The notes below the pieces were generated by a model that saw only the letters and a list, made by a program, of their open reading frames with translations, made no database searches and was not told where the DNA came from. This document shows, piece after piece, positions 22,280 to 30,498 of a DNA stretch of 64,000 nt. The position numbers and the translations under genes were made by a program. The stretch's first letter is position 1; every line of letters starts with the position of its first letter. The stretch is from Mycolicibacterium rufum (GTDB taxonomy: Bacteria > Actinomycetota > Actinomycetes > Mycobacteriales > Mycobacteriaceae): NCBI RefSeq assembly GCF_022374875.2, contig NZ_CP092427.2:3286001-3350000 (forward strand), given 5' to 3'.

Positions 22280-23506
22280 TCAGTCCGGCAGCATGGGCAT
22301 CTCCCATCCCGGGTCGCGGCCGACCAGCACGCCACGCGTGACCGCGGCGTTGCCGTAACGCCCGCGCACCCGGTCGACCGCCGAGTCGATGCTCGTGGTG
22401 TCGGTGGCCAGCCCCGCATGCGAGAACGGCAACTCCATCTGCTGGGCGCCGTCGCGGTCGATGTTGCTGACCGCGAACCCCACCAGCGTGAGCCCGCGCT
22501 CGGCGATCAGCGGTCCCGCGGCGCTCACCAGCGTTCGCGCCGCCCCGAGGATCACATCCGTTGATGCCGTCGCCCGCGGCAACGTGTGCGACCGGGTCAC
22601 CCGGGTGAAGTCGTCGAAGCGCAACCGCAGCACCACCGTGCGCCCGGTCCGGTCGGCGGCACGCATCCGCCGGGTGATGCGGTCGATCAGATTGACCACG
22701 ACCGCGTCCACCTCCGCTGCCGACATCGTGTTACCCGCCCTGCCCAGTGCCCGCTGCGCGCCGACCGAGCGGCGCCGCTGCCCGGTGACGACGCGACGCC
22801 GGTCGATGTTGTGCGCCAACGCGAACAGCTGCCGACCCATCGCGCCTCCCACCATCGCGCTCAGCGTCGCCTCGTTGAGTTCGGCGACGTCGGCGACCGT
22901 CTCGATGCCGTGCTCGCGCAGCTTGCCCGCGGTCTTGGCGCCCACCCCCCACAGCCGCCGCACCGGCAGCGGGTGCAGGAACGCCAGCTCGCGATCCGGC
23001 GGCACCAGCAGCAGCCCGTCCGGCTTGGCTTCCTGACTGGCGACCTTGGCGAGGAATTTGGTGCGGGCGATACCGACCGTGATTGGTAACCCGACCTCGT
23101 CGCGCACCCGCTCCCGCAGCCGCGCCCCGATCTGCACGGGGGTGCCCGAGACCCGGCGCAGGCCCGACACATCGAGGAACGCCTCGTCGACCGACAGCGG
23201 CTCCACGACCGGCGTGGTGTCCCGGAACACCTCGAACACGGCCTCGCTGGCCTTCGAGTACGCCGACATCCGGGGCGGAACGACCACGGCCTGCGGACAC
23301 AGTGCGCGAGCCTGACGACCGCCCATCGCGGTGCGCACGCCGAAGGCCTTGGCTTCGTAGCTGGCCGCCAACACCACCCCGGCGCCGACGATCACGGGCA
23401 GGCCGCGCAGCGCCGGGTTGTCCCGCTGTTCCACCGATGCGTAGAACGAATCGAGGTCAGCGTGGAGGATGCTCGCTTCCCCCGAGACACGCACCGACAC
23501 GAACAC
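22280..23506 (-). CDS. dinB: DNA polymerase IV (Y-family translesion polymerase)
   Basis: A 408-residue Y-family polymerase for bypass synthesis over damaged template. Catalytic acidic residues lie in HADLDSFYASVE (Asp17) and PLSVDEAFLD (about residue 104). The thumb, with WGVGAKTAGKLREHGI, and the little-finger domain follow. Near the C-terminus is QMELPF, a good match to the sliding-clamp-binding consensus, so it should work with the replisome clamp. Mycobacteria carry several DinB paralogues; this one has the clamp motif, which DinB2-type enzymes lack. Which paralogue it is needs a tree. Confidence 0.93.
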   Translation of the reverse strand: MFVSVRVSGEASILHADLDSFYASVEQRDNPALRGLPVIVGAGVVLAASYEAKAFGVRTAMGGRQARALCPQAVVVPPRMSAYSKASEAVFEVFRDTTPVVEPLSVDEAFLDVSGLRRVSGTPVQIGARLRERVRDEVGLPITVGIARTKFLAKVASQEAKPDGLLLVPPDRELAFLHPLPVRRLWGVGAKTAGKLREHGIETVADVAELNEATLSAMVGGAMGRQLFALAHNIDRRRVVTGQRRRSVGAQRALGRAGNTMSAAEVDAVVVNLIDRITRRMRAADRTGRTVVLRLRFDDFTRVTRSHTLPRATASTDVILGAARTLVSAAGPLIAERGLTLVGFAVSNIDRDGAQQMELPFSHAGLATDTTSIDSAVDRVRGRYGNAAVTRGVLVGRDPGWEMPMLPD

Positions 23507-23515
23507 ATGTTCGCA

Positions 23516-24172
23516 TCAGGGGCCGACATCTCCCGCGGGATCGCCGTAGATGCTCGTGGTCCAGATGTGCACGAGGTTGTCCAACACCCGATGGTCGGGG
23601 ATCGACGGCTGGTGGCCGACGAAGGCGGCCGCCATCACCGACTCGTTCATCAGGTTCAGCGCGGTGGACAGCTCGATGGCCGGCACCGTCACGGGGGCGG
23701 CACCGTCGGCGCGCTCGGCCTCGATCACCGCAGCGATGTGTTCGATCCACCGCTGCATCGACTGCGCCCACAGCTCGCGGGCCTCCGAATGGGTGTCCCT
23801 GACGCCGACGGTCGCCGCGCACACCGCCCGGTGGGCACCGAAGGTGCTGACGAAGACGTCGATGCCGCGGCGCCAGATCGCCCGCCGGTCCGCGGGACGA
23901 TGGGCGATCAGATCCTCGAGCGCGGCGTCCGCCTCGGCGATGACGCGCTCCAGCAGCGTCAGCAGCACGGCGTCCTTGGACGGGAAGTAGAAATAGAACG
24001 TGGGGCGGGAGATCCCGGCGCCCTTGGCCAGATCGTCGACGGAGATCTCGGCGAGCGGACGGTCCTCCAGCAGGCGCTCGGCGGTCTCGAGGATCGCCAC
24101 TTCCCGGTCGTCACCCGAGGGGCGCGTCGCGCGCCTGCTCCGGGTGGATCGGGGGTGGCCGGTGGTCGTCAC
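23516..24172 (-). CDS. ethR: EthR, TetR-family repressor of ethA
   Basis: A 218-residue TetR regulator whose N-terminal half closely matches what I recall of M. tuberculosis EthR: ATRPSGDDREVAIL, then ISVDDLAKGAGISRPTFYFY with the FPSKDAVLLTLLERV continuation. The ligand-binding half ends in HRVLDNLVHIWTTSIYGDP, again EthR-like. It represses the divergent Baeyer-Villiger monooxygenase gene ethA, and small ligands relieve the repression. The GTG at 24172 gives the EthR length (216 in M. tuberculosis). The longer open frame upstream would cover the operator and ethA start, so it is rejected. Confidence 0.95.
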   Translation of the reverse strand: MTTTGHPRSTRSRRATRPSGDDREVAILETAERLLEDRPLAEISVDDLAKGAGISRPTFYFYFPSKDAVLLTLLERVIAEADAALEDLIAHRPADRRAIWRRGIDVFVSTFGAHRAVCAATVGVRDTHSEARELWAQSMQRWIEHIAAVIEAERADGAAPVTVPAIELSTALNLMNESVMAAAFVGHQPSIPDHRVLDNLVHIWTTSIYGDPAGDVGP

Positions 24173-24189
24173 GTCCCCGACTTTACACC

Positions 24190-24243
24190 CTGTTGAGATT
24201 GTCGACGCAGTGTTGACTACGTCGACGCGCCGTTGATAGCGTG
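24190..24243. promoter_or_regulatory. EthR operator with exact 20-bp periodicity
   Basis: The 76-bp gap between ethR and ethA contains TGTTGA at 24191 and 24211 and CGTTGA at 24231, interleaved with GTCGAC at 24201 and 24221. Every element repeats at exactly 20 bp, and the block ends in GTTGATAGCGTG just before ethA. M. tuberculosis EthR is known to bind cooperatively, as a multimer, to a ~55-bp operator between these two genes. This region is the counterpart. Confidence 0.8.
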
Positions 24244-24248
24244 ACACG

Positions 24249-25721
24249 ATGACCGAGTTCGTCGACGTCGTCATCGTGGGGGCCGGCATCTCCGGCATCA
24301 GCGCCGCCTGGCACCTGCAGGACCGCTGCCCGAGCAAGAGCTACGTCATCCTGGAGCGCCGCGCCCATCTCGGCGGCACCTGGGACCTGTTCCAGTATCC
24401 CGGGATCCGCTCCGACTCCGACATGTTCACCCTCGGTTTTCGCTTCAAGCCGTGGACGTCGGACAAGGCCATCGCCGACGGGCCCGCGATCATGGCGTAC
24501 CTCGAGGAGACCGTCGCCGAGTACGGCATCGACAAGCACATCCGGTACGGGCAGAACGTCACCCACGCCGACTGGTCGGATGCGGAAAGCCGGTGGACGG
24601 TCACCGTCGAACGCGACGGCGAGCAGGTGGAGATCTCGGCGCGCTACCTGATGGCGTGCAGCGGCTACTACAACTACGACCAGGGCTACTCTCCCGAGTT
24701 CCCCGGAGCGCAGGACTTCACCGGCCCCATCGTCCACCCCCAGCACTGGCCCGCCGACCTCGACTACGCCGGCAAGCGGATCGTGGTCATCGGCAGCGGC
24801 GCCACCGCCGTCACTCTCATTCCGGCACTGGCCAACTCGGGTGCCGGACACCTGACCATGCTGCAGCGCTCACCGACGTTCATCGCCGCACTGCCCGACG
24901 TCGACCCGTTCACCGTCGCGACCAACAAACGGCTGCCCGCCAAGGCCGCCTACGTGCTGAACCGGTGGAAGAGCATCCTCGCCCAATCCGCGCAGTACCA
25001 GATCGCGCGCCGATTCCCCGACTTCTTCCGCAAGCAGTTGCTGACCATGGCCAAGCACCGGCTGCCCGAGGGATACGACGTCGAGAAGCACTTCAACCCG
25101 CGCTACAACCCGTGGGACGAGCGAGTCTGCCTGGCCCCCAACGGAGATCTGTTCAAGACGATCCGCGCGGGCAAGGCCGACGTCGTCACCGACACGATCG
25201 AACGGTTCACCGCGACCGGTATCCAGCTCGCGTCCGGACAGCATCTCGACGCCGATATCATCGTCACCGCAACGGGATTGAACCTGCAATTGTTCGGTGG
25301 CGCATCGATCTCCCGCAACGGCGAGCCGCTGGTGCTCAACGACTCGATGGCCTACAAGGGCATGATGCTGACCAACATGCCGAACATGGCCTTCACCATC
25401 GGCTACACGAACGCCAGCTGGACGCTCAAGGCCGACCTGGTGTCCGAATTCTTCTGCCGCGTCATCAATCACATGGATGCCGGCGGCTTCGACGCCGTCG
25501 AACCCCAGCACCCCGGTGCCAGCGTCGACGAGCGGCCGATGATGGACTTCACCCCCGGCTACGTCCTGCGCGCACTGGACTACCTGCCCAAGGCGGGGTC
25601 GCGTACACCGTGGCGGCTCAAGCAGAACTACCTGCTCGACCTCCAGTTGATCCGCCGGGGCAAGGTCGACGACGCGGCCCTGCAGTTCACCCGACACCGC
25701 GCTCCGGCAACGGTGGCCTAA
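24249..25721 (+). CDS. ethA: EthA, FAD/NADPH Baeyer-Villiger monooxygenase
   Basis: A 490-residue class-B flavin monooxygenase. The FAD motif is IVGAGISGISAAW at residues 9-21, and the Baeyer-Villiger fingerprint FxGxxxHxxxW is FTGPIVHPQHW at residues 157-167. The NADPH motif VVIGSGATAVTL follows. In M. tuberculosis EthA activates the thioamide pro-drug ethionamide; its physiological role is oxygen insertion into ketones, possibly affecting cell-wall lipids. It is divergent from ethR and followed by rraA on the other strand, exactly as Rv3855-Rv3854c-Rv3853. Confidence 0.96.
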   Translation: MTEFVDVVIVGAGISGISAAWHLQDRCPSKSYVILERRAHLGGTWDLFQYPGIRSDSDMFTLGFRFKPWTSDKAIADGPAIMAYLEETVAEYGIDKHIRYGQNVTHADWSDAESRWTVTVERDGEQVEISARYLMACSGYYNYDQGYSPEFPGAQDFTGPIVHPQHWPADLDYAGKRIVVIGSGATAVTLIPALANSGAGHLTMLQRSPTFIAALPDVDPFTVATNKRLPAKAAYVLNRWKSILAQSAQYQIARRFPDFFRKQLLTMAKHRLPEGYDVEKHFNPRYNPWDERVCLAPNGDLFKTIRAGKADVVTDTIERFTATGIQLASGQHLDADIIVTATGLNLQLFGGASISRNGEPLVLNDSMAYKGMMLTNMPNMAFTIGYTNASWTLKADLVSEFFCRVINHMDAGGFDAVEPQHPGASVDERPMMDFTPGYVLRALDYLPKAGSRTPWRLKQNYLLDLQLIRRGKVDDAALQFTRHRAPATVA

Positions 25722-25787
25722 TCTCCGACGACCCCCTGTCTAACTGTCGTCTCCGACGACCCCTGTCTAACTGTCGTCTCCGACGAC
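25722..25787. repeat. Triplicated 27-28-bp unit at the end of rraA
   Basis: TCTCCGACGAC recurs at 25722, 25750 and 25777, and the two complete units (28 and 27 bp) also contain CTGTCTAACTGTCG. The third copy lies in the last codons of rraA; the extra copies follow its stop. This looks like a slippage or tandem duplication of the gene's 3' end. Confidence 0.8.
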
Positions 25788-26252
25788 GACGATCCCGTCG
25801 TCGTCGCTGTACGCGATGTCCCCGGGGGTGAACACCACACCGCCGAACTCGACGGCGGTGTCGCGCACGCCGTCCCCGGTCTTGGTGCTCTTGCGCGGGT
25901 TCGTGCCCAGGGCCTTGATGCCGATGTCGAGGGTCCGCAGCGTCGAGGCGTCGCGGACCGCACCGTTGATGATCAGTCCCGCCCAGCCGTTGGACCGGCC
26001 GAGTTCGGCGATGACGTCGCCCACCAGGGCGGTGTGCACCGACCCGTCGCCGTCGATCACCAGCACGCCGCCGTTCCCCGGCTCGGACAGCACCGACTTG
26101 AGCAGGGCGTTGTCCTCGAAGCAGCGCACCGTGGTGATCGGGCCGGCGAACTCGGCGCGGCCGCCGAACTGACGCATCTGCAGATCGCAGCTGCGGACGT
26201 CGGGGCCGATCTCGTCGACCAGGTCAGCGGTGGGGCGGGGGGTGTGGGTCAC
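25767..26252 (-). CDS. rraA: RraA-like protein (regulator of RNase E activity / aldolase fold)
   Basis: A 161-residue RraA family protein. Conserved parts are [18 protein letters not shown], the [16 protein letters not shown] strand-loop, [15 protein letters not shown] and the C-terminal [21 protein letters not shown]. RraA forms trimers that in E. coli inhibit RNase E; the same fold also occurs in HMG/CHA aldolases, and the M. tuberculosis counterpart Rv3853 was long misnamed menG. Start GTG 26252 leaves the conserved N-terminus; 28 codons of open frame further upstream look unrelated. The 3' end is followed by two extra copies of its terminal 27-28 bp. Convergent with ethA. Confidence 0.93.
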   Translation of the reverse strand: MTHTPRPTADLVDEIGPDVRSCDLQMRQFGGRAEFAGPITTVRCFEDNALLKSVLSEPGNGGVLVIDGDGSVHTALVGDVIAELGRSNGWAGLIINGAVRDASTLRTLDIGIKALGTNPRKSTKTGDGVRDTAVEFGGVVFTPGDIAYSDDDGIVVVGDDS

Positions 26253-26259
26253 CGCGCCA

Positions 26260-27006
26260 TTATGCCGTGATGATGTCGTGCACGAACTGCGCCAGCCCCG
26301 GCTCGACATCGTCGTAGTACCTGGTGAACCGGACATCGTCGAGGTACATCTGCGCCAGGCACGCGTGCATCTCGTCGCTGCAGTCGTAAAAGCGGTCGAT
26401 CGACTCCCGGTGCCGGGCGCGCAGCCCCCGCGCCCGCGGTGAGTCCGGGGCGACGCCGTCGCGTTTCGCCGCCGCCAGATCCGCCAGCAGTGCGTCGCCG
26501 GCGGCCTTGATCGCCAGCCAATCCTGCTTGCCGAACGACGAAACCCGTTGCTGCGACTGGGTCCACTCGTCGGTATGACCCCAGCGCTGCTGCGCCTCTG
26601 CGGCGTACTCGTCGCTGAATGCCGTGCTGCCGAAGATCTCGGCCTGCTCGGCGGCGGTCAGTTGAATTCCGTTGCGGTGAGCGTTCATCAGGTCCTCCAC
26701 GGCCTTGATGGTGTCGTCGAGTCGGCTCGCCTGGGCGAGCAGCACGGCATGCTGATGGGCGAGGATGGCCGCGACATCGGCGTCGGGATCGTCGAGCACC
26801 GCCCTGATCTCGTCGAGAGGGAGTCCGGCGGAGCGGTAGACCAGGGCGATGTGCAGTCGTTCGATGTCGGCGTCGGTGTACCCCCGGTAGCCGGCCGCGG
26901 TGCGGACACTGGGCACCACCAGGCCGATGTGGTCGTAGTGGTGCAGAGTCCGCACGGACACCCCGGTGAGTGCGGCGACCGCGCCGACGGCGTGGGTGAT
27001 GGTCAT
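26260..27006 (-). CDS. MerR-family regulator with TipA-like ligand domain
   Basis: A 248-residue regulator. The MerR winged helix occupies residues 1-75 ([23 protein letters not shown], trimmed here, and [14 protein letters not shown]). A dimerisation coiled coil runs to about residue 120, and a TipAS-type antibiotic-recognition domain covers the rest (EEYA... [24 protein letters not shown]). TipA homologues bind thiopeptide-like or other peptide ligands and activate efflux or their own expression. No exporter is adjacent. It ends 7 bp before the rraA start, so the two may be co-transcribed. M. tuberculosis has no such gene between Rv3852 and Rv3853 as far as I recall. Confidence 0.9.
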   Translation of the reverse strand: MTITHAVGAVAALTGVSVRTLHHYDHIGLVVPSVRTAAGYRGYTDADIERLHIALVYRSAGLPLDEIRAVLDDPDADVAAILAHQHAVLLAQASRLDDTIKAVEDLMNAHRNGIQLTAAEQAEIFGSTAFSDEYAAEAQQRWGHTDEWTQSQQRVSSFGKQDWLAIKAAGDALLADLAAAKRDGVAPDSPRARGLRARHRESIDRFYDCSDEMHACLAQMYLDDVRFTRYYDDVEPGLAQFVHDIITA

Positions 27007-27053
27007 GGAGGCCACTATCGACCCTGACGCCGCGTCAGAGTCAAGCGCGACGC

Positions 27054-27527
27054 TCAGCCGTCGTGGTTGCGCCGCGCGGCCAGCAGCACCACGATGACCG
27101 CCAACACCCCGGTGATCACCGCGGCCGCGACGGGCAGACGTGACGACGCGGGCGCCTCGCGCGGCGCCGGAGGTGGGCTGATGACCGCGGCGCTCGCCGT
27201 CGCGACGGTCGACTTCGCCTGTGCCGCAGCCTCTTTGGCTGCGGTCGCCAGGGCATCGGCATCCGCCGGCGGTGCCACTGCCGCGACCGGGCCCTTCTTC
27301 GGCGGCGCCTTTTTGGCCGGCGCCTTCTTGGCCGGAGCGGTCACCTTCTTCGCGGGCGCCTTCTTGGCCGGGACCTTCTTGGCAGGCACCTTCTTCGCCG
27401 GGGCGGTGGCTTTCTTCACCGGGACCTTCTTGGCGGGCGCCTTCTTCGCGGGCGCCTTCTTCGCCGGATCGGGCTCCGGGCGTGCGGAATCCTGCCCGTC
27501 CTCGGGCCGATCCGACTGCTCCGCCAT
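27054..27527 (-). CDS. Lys-rich membrane-anchored histone-like protein, Rv3852 (Hns)-like
   Basis: A 157-residue protein. After a short acidic start ([13 protein letters not shown]) it has about ten PAKK-type units ([13 protein letters not shown] and variants) over residues 20-80, an Ala-rich linker, and a single C-terminal transmembrane helix ([20 protein letters not shown]) ended by RRNHDG. Such repeats bind DNA in bacterial histone-like proteins. Rv3852 of M. tuberculosis has the same design and position and has been described as a membrane-anchored nucleoid-associated protein. The ATG at 27527 has a GGAGCAGC ribosome binding site. The repeated codons make the exact length prone to change. 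Confidence 0.88.
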   Translation of the reverse strand: MAEQSDRPEDGQDSARPEPDPAKKAPAKKAPAKKVPVKKATAPAKKVPAKKVPAKKAPAKKVTAPAKKAPAKKAPPKKGPVAAVAPPADADALATAAKEAAAQAKSTVATASAAVISPPPAPREAPASSRLPVAAAVITGVLAVIVVLLAARRNHDG

Positions 27528-27603
27528 GTCGCTGCTCCTTCGACGTGTCTGCACCGGCAGGTGTCCCAATCATGCCAGTTCACCCGTGACGACCGTCTCG
27601 GTG

Positions 27604-28526
27604 TCAGCCGGTCACCGCGAGCGTCGCGGCGGCGGCCAGTGCCGCGGCCATCAGCGCCAGTTCGGTGTAGGCCCGCGCCCGGGACACCTCGGCCGTGGAT
27701 CGGTGCGTCCGGGCCGCGGGTAGCCAGTGCGCACGATTGCGCCAGGCCAGCACCGTCAACGCGACCGTGAGGGCGATCTTGGCGCACAGCACCCGGCCCC
27801 AACCCGTGCCGATCAGCTGCCCCGGCGTGTCCAGCAGCGACAGCCCGGCCACGGCGCCGCCTCCGAGCAGCACCGCGACACACCCCAGCGACAGCTGGGA
27901 GAACCGTGGCAGCACCCGCGCCCACTGGCCTCGGTGATCCACGGTCAGGACCAGGGCGGCCAGCACACCGCACCACACCGCGGCCGCCAGGGCGTGCAGG
28001 GCGATCGCGATCCCGCCCAGCGGCTGATCGGCGAGGTGTCCGGTGAGCGGATGACCCGCGACGCCGAGGGCGGCCGCGCCCGCCGTCGCTGCCGCCACGG
28101 CCGGCGTCCGCGGCGCGACAGAGGCCGCCGCACACACCGCGGCCGCGGCCGCGATGGCGAGCAGCCCGGCCTGCCGGGCAGGGTGTGCAGCGCGAATGCC
28201 ACCACCGTCCGCATTCCGACCCGCGCGGCGGTGCTGCCCGCGGCCTCGGCCGCGGCCAGCACCAGACGCACCACCTCGGCCCCCAGCCACACCGCCGACG
28301 CCACCGCCAACGGCGCCGTCGCCCGGCGCAGCAACTCCCCGCGATAGCGGGGTCCGTCGAGCGCCGGTACGAGGGCCAGACCGAGGGCGATCACCGCGGC
28401 GCCGTCGGCCGATGCCCGCACCAACGCCACCGGCAGCGACGCCCCGGGAAAGGCCAACGCCCAGGCCAGCACACCGGCCGCCGCGGTGACGAGCACACCG
28501 CCCACCACCGCCCGGCGGTGTGTCAC
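27604..28526 (-). pseudogene. copD: CopD-family copper-resistance membrane protein, apparent frameshift
   Basis: Two overlapping frames encode consecutive parts of one CopD-like membrane protein. The first, from GTG 28526, gives VTHRRAVVGGVLVTAAAG through RTVVAFALHT. The second resumes in the -1 register at ARQAGLLAIAAAAAV and continues through GGIAIALHALAAAVWCGVLA to the stop at 27604. The switch falls near 28170-28185, where the coding strand reads ACCCTGCCCGG. One extra C would give an uninterrupted HTPARQAGLLA. This is therefore either a real inactivating indel or a sequencing error in a C run. It overlaps copC by 4 bp (GTGA). Function if intact: copper import across the inner membrane with CopC. 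Confidence 0.75.
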
Positions 28527-29080
28527 GACCTGCGCCGGACCGCCCACACCGCGCCCGCCGCCACCACGGCGACCGCCGCCACCGCGAACGGCCACGCCGG
28601 CAGCCCGTCGGACGCCGGTGACGCGGCGGGCGCCGGTTCCGGCGGCGCGACCGTCGACGACGCCGGTGCCGCGGTGGCGGCCGTCATCACCCGGTAGGAC
28701 CAGGAGCCCGTGACGACGTGGCCGTCGGCCGAGGTGGCGCGGTAGTTCACGGTGTAGTTGCCGGCGGGCGCGCCGCTGCGCACCCCGACGCTGATGACCG
28801 CGCCCTCGACGGCGGGCGCGCCGTCGCCCCACTGCCCCCCGTCGGGTCCGACGACCGTCATCGCGGCGAACTCCGACTGCATGGTCTCGTTGAACGTCGC
28901 GCTGACCCGGCGCGGGGACTGGGCGAGTTCGGCGTTGTCGGCGGGATCGCCGGCGATGCGCGCGGCGTGGGCCCAGGCGGGCCCGGCGGAGGTCACCGCC
29001 CCCAGGAACAGGCCGCTCGCCAGGGCGGCGGCCGCGAACACGTGGGTGAGCAGGGCTGACCCACGATGAAGTGCCTTCAT
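28523..29080 (-). CDS. copC: CopC-domain exported copper-binding protein
   Basis: A 185-residue exported protein. A signal peptide ends at AGPAWA, leaving His at the mature N-terminus (HAARIAGDPAD), which is the expected first copper ligand of CopC proteins. The beta-sandwich covers residues about 38-130, with the second ligand region in RATSADGHVVTGSWSYRV. A Pro/Ala linker and a C-terminal transmembrane helix (WPFAVAAVAVVAAGAVWAV) anchor it outside the membrane. It lies directly upstream of copD with a 4-bp overlap, so the pair forms a copper handling unit. The pair appears inserted between the Rv3851 and Rv3852 positions. Confidence 0.9.
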   Translation of the reverse strand: MKALHRGSALLTHVFAAAALASGLFLGAVTSAGPAWAHAARIAGDPADNAELAQSPRRVSATFNETMQSEFAAMTVVGPDGGQWGDGAPAVEGAVISVGVRSGAPAGNYTVNYRATSADGHVVTGSWSYRVMTAATAAPASSTVAPPEPAPAASPASDGLPAWPFAVAAVAVVAAGAVWAVRRRS

Positions 29081-29122
29081 CGGTGTTGTCTTTCTGTGTG
29101 GTGTCGGTCGGTGGTCGCGGAG

Positions 29123-29647
29123 TCAGCCCGTGACGGGCGGACCCCGGTGCGACACCGACGACACCAGCGCCAGCGACGAGAACAGCGGTTGGTCAGCCTG
29201 GGCGGCCCCGACCGCCGGGGTGGCCGACACCCGGGACGGGAGATACACCAGGGCCTGCCGGACGACACGGCTGAGCATGCGGCACAGCCGGTCGCCGACG
29301 CTGATCAAAACCGCGCCGACGAGCACCGCGGCTAGATGGGCGGCGGCCATCAGCCACGGCGGCGCAGCGTCGGCGTGCACGTGATGGGCGGCCGCCCCGA
29401 GAGCGCCGTGACCGACGACCTGACCTGCGGCCAGCAGCAGCGCCATCAGCCGGACGTCACCTGTGCGCGTCAGCATCGCCGCGGTCACGGCGACCGTCAC
29501 GGCGATCAGCAGCATCTGCACCGCTGCGGGGCCCGACGGGAGTCCGCCGCCGGCGACGGCGTGCGCGGCCAGGGTGAGCGCCGGGGTCAGCAGGCCCGCG
29601 GCGCCGCCGCGCAGCCACGCTTCCTGCCGGACCGCCCGGTTGGACAA
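29123..29647 (-). CDS. Multi-pass membrane protein with His-rich loop
   Basis: A 174-residue protein with four to five hydrophobic segments, starting at a TTG (29647). Between segments 3 and 4 is a His-rich stretch (GHGALGAAAHHVHADAAPPW) that could bind metal, which would suit the downstream copC-copD genes. The C-terminal 45 residues are hydrophilic. It starts 4 bp after the stop of the DUF6474-like gene and ends 42 bp before copC, so all four genes probably form one transcript. M. tuberculosis has a smaller membrane gene (Rv3851) at this place; homology is uncertain. Confidence 0.75.
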   Translation of the reverse strand: MSNRAVRQEAWLRGGAAGLLTPALTLAAHAVAGGGLPSGPAAVQMLLIAVTVAVTAAMLTRTGDVRLMALLLAAGQVVGHGALGAAAHHVHADAAPPWLMAAAHLAAVLVGAVLISVGDRLCRMLSRVVRQALVYLPSRVSATPAVGAAQADQPLFSSLALVSSVSHRGPPVTG

Positions 29648-29651
29648 CGGA

Positions 29652-30308
29652 TCAGGCCACGCCCAGCCGCGCCAGCAGGTCGGCGTCGATGCCGTCGAGC
29701 TGCTGGGCGATGGCCGCGTGTGCGGGCCGGCGGCGGGCCGGTGGCATGTTCTCCGCGGCGGTGACCGCCGCGGCCAGGTCGGTGAGGCGCTCGCTGATCG
29801 CGGCGGCGAACTGTTTGGTCTCGGCGTCCTTGGGCTTCTTCTCGGTCAGCTGCCGCAGGGACTGTTCGGCGCCGGCGATGCGCGCCGACAGCTCACCGCC
29901 GTGGCCGGAGAACTGGCCCAACTGACTGACGGGGACGCCCAGCCGGTCGGCGCGGCGCTCGTCGATCAGCCCCCGCGCGGAGATCGACGCCCGGTACACC
30001 AGCGGCACCACGACCGGCGCCAGCAAACGCGACACGGTCAGCGCCCTGCGAACCCGTGTGGGGGAGAACAACTTGCCTTCGCGCGCTGCCTTGAGCTGAG
30101 TCTCAGCAACCTTGAGAGCGGCCCGGTCGCTGTCGCGCTGGGCCCGCAGCTGGGCGCGCAGGGCACGCTGGGCCGACTTCTGTTCGGCTTTGAACCGGCG
30201 CACCTCGTTCTTGGCCGAGAGCTTGGCTTCCAGCTTGGCTTTGGCTTTGATCGCACGCGCCTCGGCCCGACGGGTCGCGCGGGACTTACGTCGTTTGAAC
30301 AGACTCAT
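29652..30308 (-). CDS. DUF6474-like basic helical protein, Rv3850-like
   Basis: A 218-residue protein, the same length I recall for Rv3850. The first ~75 residues are extremely rich in Lys/Arg/Ala and predicted as a long amphipathic or coiled helix (RRKSRATRRAEARAIKAKAK). A hydrophobic segment follows (VSRLLAPVVVPLVYRASI), then a second helical domain with LTEKKPKDAETKQFAAAISERL and AHAAIAQQLDGIDADLLARLG. It may associate with membrane or nucleic acid, which is inference. It is the first gene of the leftward group that includes copC and copD, and is divergent from the secreted Pro-rich protein. Confidence 0.82.
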   Translation of the reverse strand: MSLFKRRKSRATRRAEARAIKAKAKLEAKLSAKNEVRRFKAEQKSAQRALRAQLRAQRDSDRAALKVAETQLKAAREGKLFSPTRVRRALTVSRLLAPVVVPLVYRASISARGLIDERRADRLGVPVSQLGQFSGHGGELSARIAGAEQSLRQLTEKKPKDAETKQFAAAISERLTDLAAAVTAAENMPPARRRPAHAAIAQQLDGIDADLLARLGVA

Positions 30309-30498
30309 CCCTGCGACCTCTCCACTTTCTCACCGGCATGTCCCGCCGAAGATGCGACGGTGACGCTGACCCACACTATCGTTCGAGGTACGGAGCGGCC
30401 CGGGTGTGCCCCGGGATCGGCCGACCGACCCCGGTCAGCAAACCGCTCCGGGTGAGACCTCCAGTGTTCTCGACGGCGAGCGGAGAGGTGGTGGCGAC

